Assembly: GCA_028583405.1 (NCBI GenBank)
Contig: CM053252.1
Span: 38,537,240-38,601,239 of the forward strand
Origin: Pogonophryne albipinna
Lineage: Eukaryota; Chordata; Actinopteri; Perciformes; Artedidraconidae
Length of the DNA: 64,000 bases
Reading direction: 5' to 3'
In this document: one piece after another, positions 57,141-64,000 of the stretch
Numbering within the stretch: position 1 is the first letter of the stretch
Layout of the letters: each line of letters begins with the position of its first letter
Program-made: the position numbers and the translations under genes
The notes under the pieces: generated by a model
What the model saw: the letters and a program-made list of their open reading frames with translations, nothing else
Databases searched by the model: none
What the model was told of the DNA's origin: nothing

Positions 57141-57270
57141 AATAACCCACTAAAAACTAACCCACACCTTGATATCTGATTTATCCCACGTGCTGAGTTA
57201 GCTAGCATGCTAACGAGCTAACCGGCTAAGCTGACTGACTAGTCAGTCAGTACATTTTTAATATCTGCAT
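57141..57270 (+). repeat. Direct repeat, right copy with 20-bp palindromic insert
   Basis: Same as 56758-56867 except for one C/T change, one G/A change and an extra CTGACTGACTAGTCAGTCAG, itself a perfect palindrome. Confidence 0.9.
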
Positions 57271-57506
57271 TCAGCTGACAAGATAACATGAATGTAACCA
57301 GATAACCAAGCGCATAAATATACTCACATGACTCCAAATCCACGATTATTCAACACATTAGCGAAGGGTCCATCCATGCCATCTTCCACTCAGTAAATTG
57401 TCCTCTTCTCCCGAATCTCTGTACCGTGTGCAACTACTCTGACGTCATAGGGCGTAACCCACCTTCACTTAAGTTGCCAAGGTAAACTTTATTAGCTTTT
57501 AACCGT

Positions 57507-57680
57507 TCTATTTCGTATATGGCTTCGCCCTCTAAGGCTATCGCTATTGGGTTATTCCTCTGCGCCCCCGCGCAGCACTGAAAACTTGTAGTCCACGCCC
57601 ACCCGCTGTGGGCCCCACCCTCGGGCCTCCTTCCGGTATAAGTAGGAAGGGGGCCCGGCAATCTGCTCCCTCTTTTCTTC
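57507..57680 (+). repeat. DIRS left inverted terminal repeat
   Basis: From TTCTATTTCGTATATGGCTT through GCTATCGCTATTGGGTTA and GTGGGCCCCACCCTCGGGC to TCTTTTCTTCAGC. It pairs with 61706-61890 read in reverse. Confidence 0.88.
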
Positions 57681-57723
57681 AGCAAACCAGCACAGTTACT
57701 GAAGCACAGCAATTGAGAATCAT

Positions 57724-58530
57724 CATGACAACTGCGTCCGTGATTGTCCCTCATGTGGCTCTGGGTTCATAATGAGTTATGACCAGCAGAGATAAAAGCA
57801 GTATGCGAATCCTGCCTAGGGTCAGAGCACGCGTACGCGGCTCTAAACCAGCAGGTAGCATGCACACACTGCGCTCGTCTCCCCTCGGGCGACAGGAAGC
57901 GGAGAGCGGACGCTCTTGCTGCTGTGGCCGAGGAGGACGATTGTCCCGTCCAGGCTTACGAGCCCGCGGACGGGGCCTCGTGTCCCTGGGGCCGAGTGCC
58001 GGGCAGGAGTCCGAAGAAAAGCAACTCCTGCCCTGCCTCCCTCCACGGTTCACCGTTCGGTTCTCCCCTCCCTCCTCTCCCCCGGACGGGGGAGACAGAG
58101 TCGGAGCAGGGTGCCAGCTTGGCGGCCGAACATGCTTTCCCCCTCTCCGTCAGACACAGATCCAGCGCCACCTCGGGCTGAAGTAGGCGTCTGTTACGGA
58201 GACGGCCAGAAAAGTGCTACTGGACGCTCCAATCAGCCCGGACGGGCTGCTCGGACCCCAGTTCCACGCCATGGTGGAGTCCATGAAGACGGCCGCGGAA
58301 CAGGCGGACGACATTCGCCAGCATGTACAGCTGGCTCCAGCCGGCTGAGCTGCCACAGCGGCATCAACGCCCGCAGCAGCCGCGGCGTCAGCGCCCTTCG
58401 GCGGAGACAGGGTCTCCCGGCGGCGAGTCAAAGGGGAGGGAGGCTCCCCCGCTCCTGGTCTGCTCCACGAGAGCCTCCGAGGACGCAGAGCCGGTAATTA
58501 AGCCGGCTGCCACTAATCTGTTGATTAAGT
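57724..58530 (+). pseudogene. DIRS gag-like region
   Basis: Several overlapping short frames with Arg/Pro/Ser-rich content lie where DIRS elements carry gag. A segment with ETGSPGGESKGREAPPLLV and STRASEDAEPV near 58400-58490 resembles the C-terminal end of fish DIRS gag. No single frame is open throughout. The assignment rests mainly on position. Confidence 0.45.
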
Positions 58531-58537
58531 AGACGGC

Positions 58538-59150
58538 AGGGCTCCCTGCAGAAGCCTGCTGGTTTATAACCTGCAGAGCTCGCGGCATTCCTCTGTCCGA
58601 GATACGCCTCCTACACACGGTCATAATAACCCATGAACGCCGTTATAACGCTTCATGTGGGCAGCACTGCACACACCTCCATCCATCCCCTGAGTGTGTA
58701 CGCGCCTCATGATGAGAGTCGGAGTGAGACGCAGTGTGTGGAGGCCCCCGCGCAGCCCTTTCGGTCTAAGCTCACCTTGGGTTGCCTCACGGGCAGCGGC
58801 GGCAGGGGCTCTGGCGTGGCTCGTCACCATGACGACCAAAAACACATCTCGAGCACGTGCGCCCGCTCTCAGAGGTTTTCTCAGAGGGGCAGCGCGTGGG
58901 TCTGATGGACAGATGGATGAGCAGGCTGATCAGCAGAGGATACGTCCTGCAGTTCGCCTCTCCCCCCCCCCCCCCCACAGTTCAATGGGATACAGGAAAC
59001 ACTCCTGTCCTCCCAGAAGCTATGTCTTGCGCTCCAATCCGAGCTGCTGGAACTCCTGTTGAAAGAGGATATTTCCAGGGTTCCTCAAAGGGAGGAAAAT
59101 CAGGGGTTTTCACTCCCGTTATTTTTCTAATCCCGAAAAAGACTGGGGCA
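58538..59150 (+). repeat. Internal direct duplication in DIRS, left copy
   Basis: GCAGAAGCCTGCTGGTTTAT through TACGCGCCTCATGATGAGAG and ACGGGCAGCGGCG to GTTATTTTTCTAATCCCGA matches 59771-60165 in order, with deletions in the second copy. Confidence 0.85.
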
Positions 59151-59790
59151 ATGAGACATCCTCGATCTGTCAGTATTCCACATACTGACGATCAAACAGG
59201 TGCTGGAATGTGTTCACCAGGACGACTGGTTCACTTCCACCTGAAGGATGCATACTTCCACGTACCCATCATCCCGAAACACAGGAAATTCCTGCGTTTT
59301 CTCATTTCAGGGAATATCAGACCAGACAATCGTCTGCCGTTCGGATATTTCCTGGCTCCTCCCATTTTTGTGTAGAGAAGGCTGGAGCCGCTACACAGAG
59401 GAGGGATGAGAGTGTGGTTTCCTCTGGACGACCTGCTATTTGCTGGCTCGCTCCAGGGAGGAAGTCGCTTTACAGACGGTACATCTCGTATCGCATCTGT
59501 CAAAGCCTGGGTTTCATAATAAATTGGAAGAAGAGCTGTCCTCTTCCCTCTCAGACAAATGTTTATCTGGGAGTGGAATTAAACTCAGCCAGCAGAGCGC
59601 GGCTCTCGCGGCAGCGAGTGGAGAAACTGACAGCTCTCCTCCGGCATGTCACAACCCACACAGCCCTCTCCGTGACGCAGCTGCTCGGCGTTGGCGTCAG
59701 CTGGTCAAGTGGGGATCCCCTTGGGTCTCTTCCAACAGGGGGACACTCCAGAGGTGGTTCATTCGCTGCAGAAGCCTGCTGTTTTTAACC
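58857..59790 (+). pseudogene. DIRS reverse transcriptase remnant
   Basis: It starts around SRGYVLQFASPPP, the usual lead-in to the DIRS RT. Then come ETLLSSQKLCLALQSELLEL-type sequence in a second frame, FLIPKKTGAMRHP, and HFHLKDAYFHVPIIPKHRKF with FLRF. LKDAYFHV is RT motif A with its catalytic Asp, and RLPFGYFLAPPIF fits motif B. The expected LDDLL-type motif C survives only in a shifted frame near 59423 (LDDLLF). Multiple stops and frame changes; a C run at 58964-58976 is one cause. Confidence 0.75.
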
Positions 59791-60185
59791 TATTGGTTTA
59801 TAAACTGCAGAGCTCGCGGCATTCCTCTGTCCCAGATATGCCTCCTACACACGGTCATAATAAATCCACGAGCACCGTTATAACGCCTCGTGTGGACAGC
59901 ATACACACACCTCTCATCCTCTGGGCGTGTACGCGCCTCATGATGAGAGACGGAGTGAAATGCAGCGTGTGGAAACTCCCTCGCAGCCCTTTTGCCTCAC
60001 GGGCAGCGGCGATGGCGTGGCTCGTCACCATGACGACCATTACGGCACATCACAGAGAAGCCTCTCTCCCCCAGCAGTTCCATGGGATACAAGAAACACT
60101 CCCGTTATCCCAGGAACAGTGTCTTGCGCGGTTTACTCCCGCTATTTTTCTAAATCTCGGAAAAGAACGGGGGAGTCGCCCCGTT
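59771..60185 (+). repeat. Internal direct duplication in DIRS, right copy
   Basis: Shorter version of 58538-59150 that lacks about 100 bases around the gag/RT junction. It splits the RT from the RNase H region. Confidence 0.85.
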
Positions 60186-60420
60186 GCTGTACAATCAAAC
60201 ATGTGTTGATTTGCACAGACAACAGGCCACGGCTATGGAAGCAGCCTACCTCAATCGCCAGGGAGGAGTACGATCTGCGCAGCTTCTGAACGCAGCCAGG
60301 CGGCTGCTGTTCTGGGCGCGCACACACACGTTGCTCTCCATCAGAGCAATGTATATTCCCGGCGAATTTAACCGAGGGGCTCGCAGAACGCAGCAGCCGT
60401 TGTATGCGAGGAGTATTGAG
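60184..60420 (+). pseudogene. DIRS RNase H remnant
   Basis: HVLICTDN carries a conserved RNase H Asp. After a frame change it continues YLNRQGGVRSAQLLNAARRL, LFWARTHTLLSIRAMYIPGE and FNRGA, the standard fish DIRS RNase H C-terminal order. Truncated, with a frameshift near 60230. Confidence 0.7.
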
Positions 60421-60544
60421 ACTCAGACCTGTGTCACGCACACTGGCACCTCAGTGGGATTTGGCTTTGGTGTTACGCGCACTAAAGCAAATCCCCATTT
60501 GAACCTGATCAGGTTCCCCTTAAACTGTGTTCAGCCAAAGTAGT

Positions 60545-61090
60545 ACTACTTTTGGCTCTATCAGAGAAAAGGGTGAGTGATTTGTCTGCTCTCTCTGTGG
60601 CTCCGTCATGTCTCCGGACCCAAGGAGATGGCAGTTCAGCTGTTTTACGCCCTAACCCGGCTTCATGCCTAAGGTCATCACAACTCTTTTAGGTCAAGAG
60701 TGATCACCCTGGCTGGCTTATTCCCCCCTCCTTACAGGTCGGAGGAAGAAGCCACGTCTCCTCTGTCCTGTGCGCGCGCTGTCTTGCTATGTGGCGTGCA
60801 CGGCAGCCTGGCGCCGTTCTCAGCGCCTGTTTGTGCACTATAGAGAGCGCTCGATCGGGCAACCTCTGTCTGCACAACGGCTGTCACACTGGCTGTGTGA
60901 GGCTGTGTGAGGCTGTGTCGCAGGCATATGTCTCCTCTGGGGTGGATCCCCCGGAGAACATTAATGCGCACTCCACCAGAGGAATTTCCTCCTCCACGGC
61001 TTTGCACGGAGGAATGTCAGTGGAAGATATTTGCACTGCTGCATCTTGGTCTTCCCCCTGTTCATATATTCATTTTTATTGGAGGGATGT
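60545..61090 (+). pseudogene. DIRS tyrosine recombinase remnant
   Basis: EKRVSDLSALSVAPSC near 60565 holds the first conserved Arg region. A frame change follows. From about 60780 one frame reads ARCLAMWRARQPG and on to INAHSTRGISSSTALHGGMS, VEDICTAASWSSPCSYIHFY and WRDV. HSTRG is the H-x-x-R pair, and the Tyr in HFYWRDV lies where the nucleophile is expected. This enzyme joins the circular DIRS cDNA to the genome. At least one stop and one frameshift. Confidence 0.8.
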
Positions 61091-61340
61091 CTCCCATTCC
61101 TCTCTGACACACCCTGTACTGGGTGTCCTGTCAGAGTGAGTGAGGTCAGGGAACCAGCTGTGCGCCTCTCTCCTGCCTCTCCGCACACAGAGAGCGGCCC
61201 CTTTTCCCTCTTATAGGAGGGATGTTCCTTTTTCCTCTGACACACTTTGTACGGAGTGTCTGGTCAGAGTGAGTGACGTCAGGGATCCAGCTGTGCGCTC
61301 TCCTACCTGTCTAACACGGAGAGAGCTGCTGTTCCCCCTC
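61081..61340 (+). repeat. Tandem duplication of about 125 bp in the DIRS 3' region
   Basis: Two units, each with GAGGGATGT, CCTCTGACACAC, a GTGTC-TGTCAGAGTGAGTGA block, GTCAGGGA-CCAGCTGTGCGC and AGAGAG. They differ by substitutions and small indels. Confidence 0.8.
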
Positions 61341-61560
61341 TATGATCGTTGGGCAAGGTGGGACCTTCGTCTCTACTTTCTCACAGCGGCCGGTATGTAT
61401 TGTTCCCAGCCTTCACCCCGTCGGGAAGATAGGCATGTTTTGCTATGTTCCAGGGACGGTGATGCGCCATTACGCATGGCACAACAGGCAGGGGGGTGTT
61501 ATTGAGCAGGTGTGTCTGTGCTTCTAGTGCCGGGCGGACCCAGTGGGGCGCAGACTACAT

Positions 61561-61680
61561 CATGCTTCGCCCTTAACCCAATAGCGATAGCTTTAGAGGG
61601 CGAAGCCATATACGAAATAGAACTGAGGTTACCTACTGTAACCCAGCTTCTATGAGTAAATGGCGTAGCCCTCTAAGTGC
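61561..61680 (+). repeat. DIRS internal complementary region
   Basis: CCCAATAGCGATAGCTTTAG, AGGGCGAAGCCATATACGAA and ATAGAACTGAGGTTACC repeat the outer ends of the terminal repeats. In DIRS elements this region guides circularisation of the cDNA. Confidence 0.8.
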
Positions 61681-61705
61681 TGGGCCCCACTGGCTCTACG
61701 AATAG

Positions 61706-61910
61706 CTGAAGAAAAGTTATATTGTATGGGAGCAGATTGCCGGGCTCCCTTCCTATTTATACCGGAAGGAGGCCCGAGGGTGGGGCCCACAGCGGGTGGG
61801 CGTGGACTACAAGTTTTCAGTGCTGCGCGGGGGCGCAGAGGGATAACCCAATAGCGATAGCCTTAGAGCCATTTACTCATAGAAGCTGGGTTACAGTAGG
61901 TAACCTCAGT
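61706..61910 (+). repeat. DIRS right inverted terminal repeat
   Basis: GCTGAAGAAAAG through CCGGGCTCCCTTCCTATTTA and AACCCAATAGCGATAGCCTT to AGGTAACCTCAG. It pairs with the left terminal repeat over about 170 bases. Confidence 0.88.
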
Positions 61911-63580
61911 TTTACAATCAACACAATACTTTAGGTAATATTTACTTGGTTCTATGGTTAAAATGTACTCAACACAATGATGATACAAAATGACATGCAA
62001 AATGCAAGTAACACATTAAATAAAAGGAGACATTTTGAGTTAAAGCACTAAATTAGTAATTTCTTGTAGAAGTAAAACACATAATCTAAGTAATATTTAC
62101 AGGACCAAAAAATCGTTTTAGCCTAATGGTAAGGTAGTCTATCTAATTACTTATTTATAAAGTGGAGACAAGGCAGAAATCCTACAATGAAGCGGGACAG
62201 TGTTCTCCGTGAGATCCAGAAACTAAAACTAAATTCTATTCAAATTCCAATTCTTGACAGGAAGAGCAGTGTAAATGGGTGGCATATGCATTTGAAAAGA
62301 AATAGTAATCACACAGTTATCATACAATAGGCTTAAACAAATATAGCTCTACACCCCTGGCCGAAATGTCCTTAAAATGAAGTCCGAGTTCGACATTTTA
62401 ATTCATGTCCTGCCAACACTGGCAGGACAGAAGGTGACACGCCCGTTCTAAGCTGTGTCCCTCACTCCTCACATCCCAAGCTGCATCCCCAAAAAGTGTA
62501 TTATGTTGTTACATCGTTTCAGATGTTATGTTTCAGTTGTGCTCTTGATAAGCCATTAAAACAGTAAAAACACGTTCAGTTTCCTTTTGCTTTTTGTGTC
62601 TCCTGTAGGCCTACACCAAAACATACCCATCTGTGATGGGTACGTTTTGGTGTACAGGAGACAGGAGTTTTACTGTATTCAGTAATCAGTAACTGATTAC
62701 ATTTACAAAGTAACCCTCCCAACCCTACACTACACATTTTTCTTGGATTTTTTAACACCATAGTCCCTAATATATTTGTAGAAAGGCAGGATATTGAATT
62801 AAATCCCCCCCCCGCACTTCTCAAACCAAAGTTACACCCTTGGATTTTAAACAAAGTCAAGACCTGTTTTTTTAAATGAAATCTGACGGCAGGCAGGCAG
62901 CTCTGATCACCTAATGATAAATGCGCCACACCTAATCGCCGGCCATTCAGCCACAGCTCCCTCTAGGCAAATCAAACTGTAGAGGGTGTGAAAGCGCCTA
63001 TTGTTTTAAATAATGGTCGGAATGTGACCTGAGAACTCTAAACAAAAATGTTCAATCAATAAAGTAACATCTTATCTTATCTTAATAATATCTTCATATT
63101 AATAATAAATCATACAGTATGTGTCCGAAAGGGAGCAGGAGGAAGCAAACACCAAAAAAACATTACAAAAAATATACTGCATATTAAAGCAAACTATTGT
63201 AAAGGTAAAAGTATGAGCAGAACAAATAAAGAAGTGTAAACATTTACATTATAATTATGATTATTTAATATATAAAGACTATATATTATTGAATTACAAG
63301 ATTAGATATACTTTATTTGATCTAAAATATTGATGTTTTTTCGTTATACTGTAGTAGCCTGTGAAAACCATAACAAATATGTGTTCAAATGCTCTTCACC
63401 AAAACACAACTGAAGTACTGAAAGTCCATGAAACTTGTCTCTCTGTATTTGTGAATGAAGCGCCATCTAATGGTTAAATCCTGAAATTGAAAATCTGGCA
63501 ACGCCCTCTTGGAAAATAGTGGGAGGGCTTAACATTCCCAGCCGCTGGGATCCGTTGGGTCTTTGGCAGGAAGCTGTTGG
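61911..63580. other. Unassigned, with a strong hairpin
   Basis: 61911-62110 has ACTTAG/AAGTAA-type repeats (see 52275). The remainder shows a hairpin at 62598-62662, a GTAACTGATTAC-type repeat around 62690, and a retroposon-end motif (ATATACTTTATTTGATCT) at 63307. No gene. Confidence 0.45.
62598..62662. other. Strong hairpin with 27 paired bases
   Basis: The left arm is GTCTCCTG, a 6-base bulge, then TACACCAAAACATACCCAT. The right arm is ATGGGTACGTTTTGGTGTA and CAGGAGAC. The loop is 5 bases. One mismatch. Confidence 0.75.
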
Positions 63581-63589
63581 CTGGAGTCT

Positions 63590-64000
63590 GTTCTAGAGTG
63601 CTACATCTGTACTGTGCAGGTCCCTCCATTAAGGAGGCTGTTGTTAAATTACAGGCTGTTTTTAACATTATTCAGACTCAGCTCGCTGAGCTTAAGCTTC
63701 TTTTAAATGTTGATAAAACCAAGGTAATGCTCTTTTCTAAAGCTAAAAAGACTACAGACACTGCTTTAGATATTGTTACTATGCAAGGACAAGTACTCAA
63801 AGTGGTTACCTGTTATAAATACCTAGGTATCTGGCTTGATGATTGTCTTACTTTTAAACTTCAGGTCATTAATCTGCTTAAAAAGCTGAGGGTTAGACTA
63901 GGTTTATTTTTCAGAAACAAGTCCTGTTTCTCTTTTGAAGCCAGGAAAAGGCTCTGTGACCTTTTTACATGTGCTGTACTATGGTGATTTGATCTATATG
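63590..64000 (+). pseudogene. LINE family B polyprotein fragment (copy 3), runs off the window
   Basis: It begins near GPSIKEAVVKLQAVFNIIQT and reads QLAELKLLLNVDKTKVMLFS, then VVTCYKYLGIWLDDCLTF and KKLRVRLGLFFRNKSCFSF. It overlaps the copy at 39945 and extends upstream of it. A 5-base deletion (AAAGGCTCTGTGAC against AAAGGCTAGTCACTGTGAC) shifts the frame near 63950. The LINE continues past the right edge. Confidence 0.85.

Larger units (their letters stand above)
57505..61910 (+). mobile_element. DIRS-type tyrosine-recombinase retrotransposon, decayed
   Basis: Inverted terminal repeats of about 170 bases, an internal complementary region before the right terminus, and remnants of gag-like, RT, RNase H and tyrosine-recombinase regions in that order identify the DIRS order. 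It is about 4.4 kb long. All ORFs are broken. The flanks give no TSD, as expected for recombinase-mediated insertion. It carries a large internal duplication (58538-59150 against 59771-60185). Confidence 0.88.

Noticed and set aside
57505..61910. Endogenous retrovirus
   Set aside because: The ends are inverted instead of direct, there is an internal complementary region, and the C-terminal enzyme carries a tyrosine-recombinase H-x-x-R motif in place of an integrase.

Overview
The window looks like a gene-poor stretch of a ray-finned (teleost) fish genome. Evidence: one vertebrate coding exon with canonical splice signals (last exon of calneuron-1, caln1, plus strand); very high transposon density with typical fish families (hAT, PIF/Harbinger, piggyBac-like, L2 and other LINEs, DIRS, a low-complexity LTR element); long GT microsatellites. 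I see no bacterial, organellar, rRNA, tRNA or CRISPR signal.

Layout. 1-4733: last intron of caln1 with MITE-like repeats and an AT-rich array. 4734-4861: terminal caln1 exon. 4862 to about 8525: probable 3' UTR with two candidate poly(A) signals, a hAT element (5566-6702) and a long GT tract. 8.5-24.7 kb: degenerate AT-rich array, TIR elements, hAT remnants, a LINE 3' end split by a piggyBac-like element, and an LTR-like stretch split by a 38-bp-TIR element. 24.7-30.2 kb: a hAT that encloses a second, transposase-bearing hAT, each with its own 8-bp target-site duplication (TSD). 30.6-32.9 kb: two divergent gene remnants, a minus-strand domesticated/mobile-element-type exon and a plus-strand THAP exon pair, separated by a MITE. 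33.0-34.4 kb: two adjacent TIR elements, one a PIF/Harbinger derivative with a MADF remnant. 34.8-41.6 kb: another hAT frame filled with an L2 LINE, inverted repeats, a BED-type hAT and a second LINE. 42.2-45.1 kb: two more hATs. 47.2-50.8 kb: a LINE reverse transcriptase split by an LTR element whose long ORF is almost entirely in-phase minisatellites. 53.3-54.9 kb: three phase-0 exons of a teleost multi-copy gene on the minus strand, with one in-frame TGA. 55.7-57.3 kb: a hAT copy and a related fragment between direct repeats. 57.5-61.9 kb: a DIRS tyrosine-recombinase retrotransposon with inverted termini, RT, RNase H and recombinase remnants. 63.6-64.0 kb: another fragment of the second LINE family, running off the window.

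The only convincing host gene is caln1. Everything else with coding character is mobile-element derived or broken. Nine hAT-like insertions can be delimited by 8-bp TSDs read directly from the sequence, so the order of several nested insertions can be reconstructed. No coherent new multi-gene system was found. The best leads are the in-phase minisatellite ORF, the three-exon minus-strand gene, the divergent THAP/minus-strand exon pair, and several strong hairpins.
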